The notes under the pieces: model-generated
Told to the model about the DNA's origin: nothing
Database searches by the model: none
The model's input: the letters and a program-made list of their open reading frames with translations, nothing else
Source of the DNA: JBCBSS01 sp039819065
GTDB taxonomy: Bacteria > Bacteroidota > Bacteroidia > Cytophagales > Cyclobacteriaceae
Direction of reading: 5' to 3'
Assembly: GCA_039819065.1 (NCBI GenBank)
Contig: JBCBSS010000179.1
Span: forward strand, 1 to 13,857
DNA length: 13,857 bases
Part shown: positions 6,408 through 13,857 of the stretch, piece after piece
How positions within the stretch are numbered: position 1 is the first letter of the stretch
How the letters are laid out: every line of letters starts with the position of its first letter
Position numbers and translations under genes: made by a program

Positions 6408-7547
6408 ATGAAAATCTCACCGGCAAATAGACGTAAGTTAAAATCCATTCTAGTGGTCACCTTTGCATGGTTGCTGATCGGACAGGCCAGCGTATTTTAC
6501 AACGCGCTTACGGTTGAGGCATACCATGAATACGATGATAACTTTGATATTGGGAGTTCTATTCTTACCAACATATTCGCCTCGATAATTGCTGGTCTGG
6601 TCGGCGGTTATCTTTTGGTAGTTGTACTTAAGGATCGCTTCAAAACCAAACCGTTATGGTATTCTATCGTAGCTCATATACTCAGCATTGTAGCACTCAT
6701 TGTCGCAGTCAGTTCAATAGCCTCTATATTTTTCAACAGCTTGACCCTGGATAAAGCCTTTTTTGATCCGCTGGTACTGAAAGAAGCCATCAATTTCATC
6801 ACTAGTTTCGGATTTCTGCAGATCATGGTGATTTGGACCACCGTAACCGCCCTTACGGTGGTAGCATTACAGATCAATGACAAATATGGGCATGGTGTTT
6901 TGTTTGACCTTTTGCTGGGCAAATATCATACACCGAAGCAGGAGACCAGAATTTTCATGTTCCTGGACATAAAATCCTCGACCGGCATAGCCGAAAAATT
7001 AGGGCATGAAAAGTATTTCAATTTGCTGAACGAGTTTTTCGAGGATATCACTACTGCCATCATCAATTCCGAAGGAGAGATCTACCAATATGTAGGAGAT
7101 GAAATTGTGGTAACCTGGAGGATGGAAGAAGGCCTGAGAGACGCCAACTGTTTAAAATGTTTCTTTGAAACCGAAAAGATCATTGCCAAGCTCTCAGAAA
7201 AGTATCTTGATCAATACGGATTAACACCGGATTTTAAAGCTGCACTCCACTATGGAGAAGTGACCACTGGCGAAGTGGGTACAGTCAAAAAGGACATCAT
7301 TTTTACTGGAGATGTGCTCAACACTACCTCCAGAATGCAGGAACTCTGTAACAAGTTCGGTGTGAATTTATTGATATCTGAAAAGCTACTTGACAAGCTG
7401 AGTTACGAGGATATGTTCGATGTCGTTGAATTGGGAGATATTGAATTGCGCGGTAAGCAGCAGAAAATAAAGCTATTCTGTGCCAAAGTAAAAGGGTCAT
7501 CGGCGCCGGTAGCTAATCAATCTGTTGATGTTCTTTCAGCCAATTGA
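6408..7547 (+). CDS. Membrane-anchored class III nucleotide cyclase
   Basis: This 379-residue protein has four predicted transmembrane helices (about 13-34, 50-74, 83-110 and 131-155) followed by a cytoplasmic class III adenylate/guanylate cyclase domain (~180-360). Visible catalytic elements are the two metal-binding aspartates D187 (FLDIKSST) and D231 (YVGDE), and the transition-state pair N305/R309 (NTTSR). The positions that normally recognise the purine differ: Q227 replaces the usual Lys and I298 replaces the usual Asp/Thr. It should therefore make a cyclic nucleotide, most simply cAMP, but its specificity is open. The membrane part could sense a signal, but I recognise no named sensor domain. 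A longer frame begins with TTG at 6378, but that lies in the hairpin region and ATG at 6408 fits better. Its 3' end overlaps the Nudix gene on the other strand by 35 bp. Confidence 0.8.
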   Translation: MKISPANRRKLKSILVVTFAWLLIGQASVFYNALTVEAYHEYDDNFDIGSSILTNIFASIIAGLVGGYLLVVVLKDRFKTKPLWYSIVAHILSIVALIVAVSSIASIFFNSLTLDKAFFDPLVLKEAINFITSFGFLQIMVIWTTVTALTVVALQINDKYGHGVLFDLLLGKYHTPKQETRIFMFLDIKSSTGIAEKLGHEKYFNLLNEFFEDITTAIINSEGEIYQYVGDEIVVTWRMEEGLRDANCLKCFFETEKIIAKLSEKYLDQYGLTPDFKAALHYGEVTTGEVGTVKKDIIFTGDVLNTTSRMQELCNKFGVNLLISEKLLDKLSYEDMFDVVELGDIELRGKQQKIKLFCAKVKGSSAPVANQSVDVLSAN

Positions 7548-7911
7548 AAATGATCTTATCAACAGGGGCAATAATGTCCATATCGTTTGTATTGAGCCAG
7601 GCTATTTCTTCAATTTCAGAGTAAGGTAGAATATCTCCTTCATAGGCACCTGAATAACATTGCATTTTAACTTCTACACCCACAGGTTTACCGTGAGCTT
7701 GGGCCTGGAAGGTACCAACGTAGTTTAGCGTAGCATCATCCAAATGCACACTCAGTTCCTCTTCTATTTCCCTCACCAAAGCTTGGTGGTCAGTTTCACC
7801 ATGCTCTCGTTTTCCTCCAGGAATATAAAATATGTCTTTGCCACGACTACGGGCACAAAGTACCTTTTTGCCAACTATCTCTATCCAGGCGAGTTTATCA
7901 ATGACTTCCAT
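7513..7911 (-). CDS. Nudix hydrolase
   Basis: This 132-residue cytoplasmic Nudix protein would hydrolyse a nucleoside diphosphate linked to another moiety, for example damaged dNTPs; the substrate is not evident. The Nudix box runs from G33 to V55: GKREHGE, seven residues, then REIEEELSV. It matches GX5EX7REUXEEXGU except that Ser54 replaces the usual final Gly. The metal-binding glutamates E51 and E52 are present. The domain begins LAWIEIVGKKVLCARSRGKDIFYIPGGK, as in small MutT-like enzymes. The frame extends to 8031, but the extra 40 residues have no Nudix character, so the Met at 7911 is chosen. The other start would leave only 38 bp to the divergent nuclease gene. The tail overlaps the cyclase gene (convergent) by 35 bp. 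Confidence 0.85.
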   Translation of the reverse strand: MEVIDKLAWIEIVGKKVLCARSRGKDIFYIPGGKREHGETDHQALVREIEEELSVHLDDATLNYVGTFQAQAHGKPVGVEVKMQCYSGAYEGDILPYSEIEEIAWLNTNDMDIIAPVDKIIFNWLKEHQQID

Positions 7912-8069
7912 TTCTTTGTTCAGTTCAGCTTTAGACTTTTGGGTATGGTGTTTTTGTAAGATAAGGTCTAATTTAGAAAAATCGAAAAAGTACCTTCGAG
8001 CTTCTGAGTGAGTGTTTGCCAATAACCTCATTCTTACACACCAGACAAGTAAAGGTTTGATTCGCTGAG

Positions 8070-9458
8070 ATGTACGCTATCGTTGATATAGAAACCACTG
8101 GAGGGTTTGCAGCCAGCCACCGCGTGACGGAAGTGGCTATTTTCATTCATGATGGAGTGAGTGTAGTAGATCAATACGAAACGCTGATCAACCCTGAGCG
8201 CTTTATCCCTGCGAACATAAGTGCACTTACCAATATCACCAATGAAATGGTTGAGCAAGCTCCGGTCTTTGAGCAGGTAGCAGACGAAATCTATGACTAT
8301 CTCAAAGGAAACATCTTTGTTGCTCACAATGTACATTTTGATTATTCCTTTCTCAAAAACGAATTCAACGAACTCAATTATAAATTTGATTTCAAGAAAC
8401 TCTGCACGGTTAGATTAAGCCGTAAGATCATACCTGGGCTACATTCATACAGCCTTGGCAATCTTTGCGATAGCGTAGGCATACAAATTGAAAGTAGGCA
8501 CAGGGCAGCTGGAGATGCAAAGGCTACCGCTAAATTATTTGGTATACTACTTAGAAGGGACGCGCAAAATCATATACAAAAGGCGCTAAAGCGCAATTCA
8601 AGGGAAACCATCCTACCTCCTAACTTACCAAAGGAGGAGTTTGAAAAACTACCAGAGGCAGAAGGTGTTTACTATTTTCATGATGATAAAGGCACTCCCA
8701 TTTACATAGGAAAAGCAAAGAACATAAAGAAGCGTATAGCAGGCCACTTCACCGGAGATCGAACGGAAAAGGCTAAGCAGGGGGTGAGAAAAGATATTCA
8801 CAGCATCAGTTATGAGTTGACGGGAAATGAATTTGTGGCGTTACTGCTGGAGGCTCAGGAGATCAAAAAATTCTGGCCCAAGTATAACAGGGCATTAAAA
8901 GCCAACACCACAAAATGGGGCATATTTGTCTACGAGGATCGCAACGGCTACTTGCGTTTATCAATGAATAAGGCCAACTCCAAGTTAAAACCCGAGGTTA
9001 CTTTTAACTCGCATGCGGAAGCATGGCAGTTCCTGATAAAAAAGTCGAAAGAGTTTGAGTTATGCCCGAAGCTCTGTGGTATCCAAAAGTCAAAGGGTGC
9101 TTGCTTCGATTATGATATGGATATGTGTCAGGGAGCTTGTGTCAGTAAAGAAGAAGTAGAACACTACAATAATAAGGTGTTGGAAGCACTGAACAGTTCT
9201 GAAGAGCTTAAAGATACTTTTGCTATCATTGGCAAAGGTCGAAATCAGAATGAAAACTCTTTGGTGTTGATAGAAAACGGAACCTTTCAAGGGTTTGGTT
9301 TCGTCCATCAAGGCGAGCAAATAGACTCGTACGACAGGGCTTTTGACTTTATCACCAAAATGAAGGACAATCCCGATATTCAGAATATTATCAATAGTCA
9401 GCTGAGGCGAGAACTATCTCACAATATCATGTATTTCAATACTGATAATCAGATTTAG
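8070..9458 (+). CDS. DEDDh exonuclease fused to GIY-YIG (UvrC/Cho-like) nuclease
   Basis: This 462-residue, two-nuclease protein probably acts in DNA repair. Residues 1-165 form a DnaQ-type 3'-5' exonuclease with a complete DEDDh set: D6 and E8 (DIETTG), D91 (HNVHFDY), H144 and D149 (HRAAGDA). Residues ~196-275 form a GIY-YIG domain (GVYYF...IYIGKAKNIKKRI) with R222 and the likely catalytic E261 (LLLEAQEIKKFWPKYN), as in UvrC and Cho. The C-terminal part holds cysteines C336-x8-C345-x7-C353-x3-C357. The last two spacings match the cluster region of UvrC, where an iron-sulphur centre has been reported; C332 is nearby. It lacks UvrC's UvrB-binding, RNase H-like and HhH domains. DnaQ-UvrC fusions of this kind are known in Actinobacteria and Bacteroidota. 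It is convergent with the phosphatase gene, 3 bp between stops. Confidence 0.88.
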   Translation: MYAIVDIETTGGFAASHRVTEVAIFIHDGVSVVDQYETLINPERFIPANISALTNITNEMVEQAPVFEQVADEIYDYLKGNIFVAHNVHFDYSFLKNEFNELNYKFDFKKLCTVRLSRKIIPGLHSYSLGNLCDSVGIQIESRHRAAGDAKATAKLFGILLRRDAQNHIQKALKRNSRETILPPNLPKEEFEKLPEAEGVYYFHDDKGTPIYIGKAKNIKKRIAGHFTGDRTEKAKQGVRKDIHSISYELTGNEFVALLLEAQEIKKFWPKYNRALKANTTKWGIFVYEDRNGYLRLSMNKANSKLKPEVTFNSHAEAWQFLIKKSKEFELCPKLCGIQKSKGACFDYDMDMCQGACVSKEEVEHYNNKVLEALNSSEELKDTFAIIGKGRNQNENSLVLIENGTFQGFGFVHQGEQIDSYDRAFDFITKMKDNPDIQNIINSQLRRELSHNIMYFNTDNQI

Positions 9459-9461
9459 CAT

Positions 9462-10169
9462 TCAAGCTTGCCCGGGGCGACCAGTTCCTTTGGGATACAT
9501 GTTAATCACAGCATCACTTTGGTAGAACACCTTAGTTTCTATATCCATTATAGAAAGTGCGCCTTCCCAGCCCGCTCCGGTATCCATCATCCACACGCCA
9601 GAGGATTCCGTTGGTTCCAAAAAGCCAAACCTATGGATTGGCGTATGACCAACATATACTTCCTTATATTGAGTTAAGGAATGATTCACACCACTGATCT
9701 TGTTATCTATGGCTAGCTTTACCAGGGTTCTATCCCACAAAAAAATGTCGTCATCTTGATCGCTGATAGGTTGGTCGGGTAATATACCAGCATGCACAAA
9801 CAGCTTATCTTCAAGCAGGTAATAGTGATGAGCACTTTTGAGTAACTCAACATGCGACGTGAACATGTTTCCCGGATATGAATCTACAGTGGCCTGACCT
9901 CCTTGTAAGAGCCATTGATCAGATTTGATGCCCTGCTCAGCCCAGTAAAGTGCCCAGTAATCATGATTGCCTAAAACATAAATAAGATGCTTTATCTTAA
10001 GTAACTCATCAAAGCACTGGCTCGTCTCTGGCCAACCATCACACACATCACCAAGGCATATGAGTAGGTCGGCTTCATAATCAAAGGAGGACCTTTCAAG
10101 ACATTGTACTAAGGCCTTGTGTGCTCCATGTATATCACCAATTACGAATGTTCTAGGCAAAGCTTTCAA
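9462..10169 (-). CDS. PPP-type metallophosphatase (Ser/Thr phosphatase-like)
   Basis: This 235-residue cytoplasmic phosphatase of the calcineurin-like superfamily is closest to bacterial PPP / lambda-phosphatase / ApaH proteins. Metal ligands are present: D12 and H14 (GDIHG), D41 (GDVCDGWP), N68 (GNHD with H69), H126 (LFVHAGI) and H175 (VGHTP). The family motif GDxxDRG reads GDVCDGW here, so the conserved Arg, which contacts phosphate, is Gly45. Targets could be phosphoproteins or small phosphate esters such as dinucleotides; the sequence does not decide. No in-frame ATG lies between the upstream stop near 10230 and the GDIHG motif, so the TTG at 10169 is taken as start. A TATATTTG promoter element lies 18 bp upstream of it and supports this. 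The gene follows the TonB receptor gene on the same strand but is separated from it by a terminator. Confidence 0.85.
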   Translation of the reverse strand: MKALPRTFVIGDIHGAHKALVQCLERSSFDYEADLLICLGDVCDGWPETSQCFDELLKIKHLIYVLGNHDYWALYWAEQGIKSDQWLLQGGQATVDSYPGNMFTSHVELLKSAHHYYLLEDKLFVHAGILPDQPISDQDDDIFLWDRTLVKLAIDNKISGVNHSLTQYKEVYVGHTPIHRFGFLEPTESSGVWMMDTGAGWEGALSIMDIETKVFYQSDAVINMYPKGTGRPGQA

Positions 10170-10186
10170 TGAATGTGATAGATGCC

Positions 10187-10194
10187 CAAATATA
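10187..10194 (-). promoter_or_regulatory. Putative Bacteroidota -7 promoter element for the phosphatase gene
   Basis: On the minus strand these bases read TATATTTG, a full match to the Bacteroidota -7 consensus TAnnTTTG. It would start transcription about 10-15 bases before the TTG start at 10169. No clear TTG -33 box is seen at the expected distance, so the call rests on the -7 element and its position. Confidence 0.4.
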
Positions 10195-10450
10195 AACGAT
10201 AGGTACTCATTTTGAAGAGGTGGTTGAACTTATTAAGCTGCATGTCTCTATTAAAGGCTGAAAGACTTATCCGTAATAAATGGTATAAACCCCAGGATAG
10301 AACCCTGAACCCGGGCTTTCAGGGCAAAGACTTAAGGAATTAAACCACAACCTTCTGGTCTGCCGAAGCTTTAGCGAAGGTATATCTCGTCTGAAAATCA
10401 CGTGCCACCAACAGCTTTAGTGATGGGGCAAGTAGCCGCGAAGGCAGATT

Positions 10451-10481
10451 AAAAACCAAAGGGCGCTGAAATTCAGCGCCC
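10451..10481 (-). terminator. Rho-independent terminator of the TonB receptor gene
   Basis: On the minus strand, a 9-bp GC-rich stem (10473-10481 with 10461-10469, gggcgctga/tcagcgccc) with a 3-base loop is followed by TTTGGTTTTT. It begins about 45 bases after the receptor stop codon. Confidence 0.85.
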
Positions 10482-10525
10482 CCGGTTTGTAGCTTATGAG
10501 AAAACTACCTCTGAAGAAGTGTCTC

Positions 10526-13500
10526 TTACTGACCGAAGTTATATCTTACGCCAAGCTGTAATCTCCAAGGTGTACCTGAAATACCAGGATTGGCGTTACC
10601 AGTTTGAACCCTGTAGCTAAACGTGTTTGTATCAGGGTCAAAACCCGTTACTCGGTTCCAATCTTCTCTTCTACTATAATTAATTCTCTTACCCCATACG
10701 GCATCCTGAGAGAACTCATTGTCTAGTAACCCTCTACGAATCACATCAGAATAGAAGTTGGCCAGGTTGAATAAGTCAGCCGACAATGTAATACCATGAC
10801 CTTCCGCTAGCTTGAATGTTTTCTGGATTCTCATATCAGCAGTAGCCCAGAATACGTCTTTACCGCCATTTCTTTCTGCGTAACGGCCGAAGTTATCCTC
10901 AAGGTAAGTCTTGAAATTCTCAGGAACATCAGGGTCATCCAAAATGCTTAAGTAGGCTTCAGCTATGTCTGCAGGTGTTTCAGGATCAAATGGATCGTAG
11001 ATGTATGCGATATCATTTCTAAGGTTAAAGTCACCGTTCACACTGGTATTGTCATCAGTATGTAGCGAAAATCGCTCACCACCGGTTCCGGTAATGGTTA
11101 AACCTACTACAAAACCTTTCCAAGAAGGAGTAGCACCATTTACGACTAATTTGGTATCGAAGTGGTTATCAGAGAAGCCGAAGTTCAAGTCTCTTGGGTC
11201 ACCTTCTACAGGGAGGAAAGTAGAAGTGTTGGCCACACAGCAGTTATAAGAAGAGTTGTCTCTTGCTCTGTTCCAGGTGAAGCTTGCATTTACATATCCA
11301 TCTTTACCTATCTGAGCAGTACCTTCAACTGTTACGGCTACTTGATTCAGTATACCATCATCATCAAGAACCAATGTTCTACCTACGCGATCTGATATTC
11401 TACTTTGAGTCCAGTCAGTGTTACCACTGGCGGGGATCGTAGAGGCTGGCACAAATACCGGGCGGCCTGTAATAGGCTCAGTGAAGAATGGTTCATTAAC
11501 CAAGTTAGCTTCTTGGTAAACATAGTTGTTAACCGTACGGCTAGCAGTAACATTAATACCTAAGCTATACTTCTCACCGAAGAATCTGGTATAGTTGGCA
11601 TTGGCCTTCATGATGGTTGGCACTTCCCAACCCGGGCTTACTGCGTTGATAGTAGAAAATGGTTCCAGTCCTAATTGATCGATCAATTCTACACCAGGAG
11701 TAGTGGAAGGATCATTTCGGTAAGAAGGGAAATCAGGAGTAGGTACATTGTCGCCGCTAATATCGATAGCACCCAAAAGCTGACCGCTATTCTGAATATT
11801 GTTCACTTGAGCATAGTAGTGAGGCTGAGCACTGAAAATACCTCCACCAAGTTTTACGTAGTCTCTGTTATTACCTTTCACATTCCACGTAAGTTGGAAT
11901 CTAGGTTGAATGTTGTCCCAGTCGCTAGGCTTTTCATCAGTACGGATACCAAGTTCTTGAAAAACTACTGGGTTGAACTCAGCAGCGTCTAGGAAGGCTG
12001 TAGCATCCCATCTCAATCCGAACTTGGTGTTCAAATGTGGGTGAGGGTTGAATTCTGCCTGAGCGAAAAGTGACAGGTCTATTACTGTCTGCTTTACTAT
12101 AGGCAAACCTTGTAATGGTACTTCTCTGGCATAACGACTTGGGTTTTGATTTTCGAAATCATCCAAGCTATTGAAAAAGAATCTACCATTTTGTTCACTT
12201 GTCAATAATGTCTCTAGGAAGTTGATGGTGTTGTCTGTTCCAAAAGTGAAGTTGAACTTACCCGCTGTCAAGTAAGCCGTGTTAGTCAATTGGAAATGGT
12301 TTTCAAGGTTTGTTTCAGGAATGAAACGCTGACCTCCTATCTGAACAGTCAAAGTTCTTGATCTTCCATCAGGTAAGTCTGATTGTACGTTAACGATCGC
12401 TCTAGGTATGTTGGCAGTAGGCCCTACATTTCCCAATAGCGTACTTGGCAAGAACTCCCTTTGCGCTCTTTGGTATTGGAATTTAAGTTCATTAGTCAAT
12501 TTAGGGCTTATTGAAGAACGTAAAGAAAGCAATAAGCTATTCTCATTAGAAGTGAAATCACCAACAGCTTCGCGCAATTCAATAGAAGAGTTATCAAATA
12601 CACTGAAAGGCCTGTCCCAGAAAGTGTAGTTGTTTCTTAATGTAAGCGTGTGCTTGTCATTAAGCTGAAGGTCGAACCTTGCAAAGATGGTCTGTGCCAG
12701 CGTTTCTCGTTCAAACTGGCCAAAGGGAGTTGGGTCAGTCATACCGTACACATCCCTGGCAATTTGAACCACCCTGTCGAGATTACCTTGTGTTATACCA
12801 ATTCTATTCTCGTCTTCCGGACCATTAATATCGGCTATAAAAACCGGCGTAGTTGAGTCTTCCTGCTCAGCCGCTACAAAGAAATGTAGTTTGTCCTTAA
12901 TGATTGGACCACTTACACTAAACCCATACTGAGAAGTTGAGAAATCTACTATTCTATCATTACCTCGAATATCAAATTGGCTTTGTAGTGCGTCATTTCT
13001 ATGGAAGAAGAAGGCAGTACCTTTGACTTCGTTGGTACCACTTTTGGTCACTACGTTGATAGCTCCACCACCTTGTCGGCCAATAGTTACATCGTACTCA
13101 TTGGTCACTACTTCAAATTCACGAATCGCTTCTTGAGAAACGGTGTAAGTACCTCGTCCAATCTCTCCGGCGGTAAGTGTGTTTCTTGCATTCACACCAT
13201 CCAAAGTGATGTTTGTAGAGGTTCTTCTTTGGCCTGCGAGGTTAATAGAACCACCCCCTTGTAAAGGGGACAAACTCACCAATCTACTGAAGCTTCTACC
13301 TTCAGTTGCCAGGTTATTCAATTGAGAACTGGTGATAGAAGTACCGGTAAACTTTCCTTCTACAGAATACTGAAGACTGGTTCCTTCAACTACTACTTCA
13401 TCAAGCTGACTTGCTGATTCACTCAGTTCAGCCTCAAGATTAATTCTATCACCTTGGTTAAGCGTATAGCCTGAATACTTGCGCTCACCGAAACCAACAA

Positions 13501-13789
13501 ATGAAACTGTGATGGTGTAAGGCCCACCAAGCGGTAGTTGTTTAAGCAAGAACTCTCCTTTCAAGTTAGTTACTGTACCGGTTTCGAATCCTGTAGATCC
13601 ATTCTTAACGATTACAGTGGCTCCTGGAAGTTCTGCCCCTTTTTCATCTTTTACTGTCCCTGATATCGAAGCATTGGTAGCTTGAGCCAGAGCAGTATCG
13701 TAGGAAAACAATACAAGCCCTAAGGAGATCAGTACCACATAAGTGGACACACCTCTCCCTAGCAAATTTTTGGTAAATAGTTTTAACAT
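10526..13789 (-). CDS. Oar-like TonB-dependent outer-membrane receptor
   Basis: This complete 1087-residue outer-membrane protein has a signal peptide at 1-37 (basic start, hydrophobic core, ALAQA). Next comes a carboxypeptidase regulatory-like Ig domain at ~40-125 (SISGTVKDEKGAELPGATV, then VSFVGF). A possible TonB-box region follows (LDEVVVEG, ~129-136), then a plug at ~137-250 (NITLDGVN, REFEVVTNEYDVTIGRQGGG, INVVTKSGTNEVKG). The rest is a β-barrel ending in WRLQLGVRYNFGQ with the aromatic-rich terminal strand. Overall order, the plug wording and the SYNCCVANTS segment fit the Oar-like (Myxococcus Oar) group rather than SusC. No susD-like gene lies downstream, and the next gene is an unrelated phosphatase. 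Oar proteins are linked to adhesion, protein export or uptake of peptides; the substrate here is unknown. The start at 13789 is supported by the signal peptide. The upstream 68 bp hold no clear promoter. Confidence 0.92.
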   Translation of the reverse strand: MLKLFTKNLLGRGVSTYVVLISLGLVLFSYDTALAQATNASISGTVKDEKGAELPGATVIVKNGSTGFETGTVTNLKGEFLLKQLPLGGPYTITVSFVGFGERKYSGYTLNQGDRINLEAELSESASQLDEVVVEGTSLQYSVEGKFTGTSITSSQLNNLATEGRSFSRLVSLSPLQGGGSINLAGQRRTSTNITLDGVNARNTLTAGEIGRGTYTVSQEAIREFEVVTNEYDVTIGRQGGGAINVVTKSGTNEVKGTAFFFHRNDALQSQFDIRGNDRIVDFSTSQYGFSVSGPIIKDKLHFFVAAEQEDSTTPVFIADINGPEDENRIGITQGNLDRVVQIARDVYGMTDPTPFGQFERETLAQTIFARFDLQLNDKHTLTLRNNYTFWDRPFSVFDNSSIELREAVGDFTSNENSLLLSLRSSISPKLTNELKFQYQRAQREFLPSTLLGNVGPTANIPRAIVNVQSDLPDGRSRTLTVQIGGQRFIPETNLENHFQLTNTAYLTAGKFNFTFGTDNTINFLETLLTSEQNGRFFFNSLDDFENQNPSRYAREVPLQGLPIVKQTVIDLSLFAQAEFNPHPHLNTKFGLRWDATAFLDAAEFNPVVFQELGIRTDEKPSDWDNIQPRFQLTWNVKGNNRDYVKLGGGIFSAQPHYYAQVNNIQNSGQLLGAIDISGDNVPTPDFPSYRNDPSTTPGVELIDQLGLEPFSTINAVSPGWEVPTIMKANANYTRFFGEKYSLGINVTASRTVNNYVYQEANLVNEPFFTEPITGRPVFVPASTIPASGNTDWTQSRISDRVGRTLVLDDDGILNQVAVTVEGTAQIGKDGYVNASFTWNRARDNSSYNCCVANTSTFLPVEGDPRDLNFGFSDNHFDTKLVVNGATPSWKGFVVGLTITGTGGERFSLHTDDNTSVNGDFNLRNDIAYIYDPFDPETPADIAEAYLSILDDPDVPENFKTYLEDNFGRYAERNGGKDVFWATADMRIQKTFKLAEGHGITLSADLFNLANFYSDVIRRGLLDNEFSQDAVWGKRINYSRREDWNRVTGFDPDTNTFSYRVQTGNANPGISGTPWRLQLGVRYNFGQ

Positions 13790-13857
13790 GCTGTTGTAGT
13801 TTGGTTGACAATTAAGAGGACAAAAGTTGGGGGTATCTACCGGAATAGGAAGTTAAA

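Larger units (their letters stand above)
10170..10525. other. Non-coding region between TonB receptor and phosphatase genes
   Basis: These 356 bp hold no credible gene. From right to left they contain the receptor terminator (10451-10481) and a segment with an outer inverted pair tctgcc (10359-10364) / ggcaga (10443-10448). That segment encloses two related direct copies of agctttag(c/t)ga(a/t)gg at 10367-10380 and 10413-10426. A 7-bp hairpin follows, ccctgaa (10303-10309) / ttcaggg (10318-10324), around the loop cccgggct. Next to the gene is the putative phosphatase promoter. The repeat segment looks like a short palindromic intergenic repeat, but its family cannot be named from one copy. 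Confidence 0.55.

Noticed and set aside
7912..8031. 40-residue upstream extension of the Nudix gene
   Set aside because: No Nudix-related sequence, and it would leave almost no room for two divergent promoters. It remains a possible alternative start.
10170..10525. Possible tRNA or small RNA gene in the 356-bp gap
   Set aside because: No cloverleaf, TΨC-like sequence or anticodon stem could be made out; only simple hairpins and a terminator are visible.
10526..13789. Several plus-strand open frames inside the TonB receptor gene
   Set aside because: They are shadows of a well-supported 1087-residue gene and show no recognisable protein features.

Overview
The window looks like ordinary chromosome from a member of the Bacteroidota, probably a marine Cytophagales-type bacterium. 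This is inferred from an Oar-like TonB-dependent receptor with a carboxypeptidase-regulatory N-domain, DUF2461 and DUF3179 proteins, an RNase G of the Bacteroidota kind, moderate-to-low GC, and starts that lack Shine-Dalgarno sites. I see no rRNA, tRNA, CRISPR, phage or transposase gene.

Left end (1-2055). The first 77 bases are an exact copy of 297-373 and sit out of place and out of frame. They are followed by the C-terminal half of RNase G (rng), which ends in a strong hairpin. Then come a small exported NTF2/lumazine-binding-like protein (+) and, convergent to it, a small exported protein with a KTSC-like tail (-). About 40 bp upstream of the latter start lies a 140-bp MITE-like element with 16-bp terminal inverted repeats.

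Middle (2056-4848). Three minus-strand genes follow one another: VOC/glyoxalase-like protein, DUF2461 protein and exported DUF3179 protein. A compact hairpin separates the first two. A 207-bp AT-rich divergent promoter region follows.

Centre (4849-9458). On the plus strand are a large helical protein of unknown function, a membrane-anchored class III nucleotide cyclase with unusual substrate-pocket residues, and a fused DEDDh exonuclease/GIY-YIG nuclease with a UvrC-like cysteine cluster. A Nudix hydrolase on the minus strand overlaps the 3' end of the cyclase gene and is divergent from the nuclease gene.

Right end (9462-13857). A PPP-type phosphatase (-) with a TTG start is followed by 356 bp of non-coding DNA with small inverted and direct repeats and a clear terminator. 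Beyond it is a complete 1087-residue Oar-like TonB-dependent receptor (-), with no SusD partner visible.

The genes do not form one pathway. They are a mix of housekeeping functions (RNA turnover, DNA repair, nucleotide clean-up) and signalling or envelope functions. I found no convincing undescribed multi-gene system. The points most worth a second look are the MITE-like element, the displaced repeat at the left edge, the cyclase pocket substitutions, the nuclease fusion and the phosphatase with an altered signature motif.
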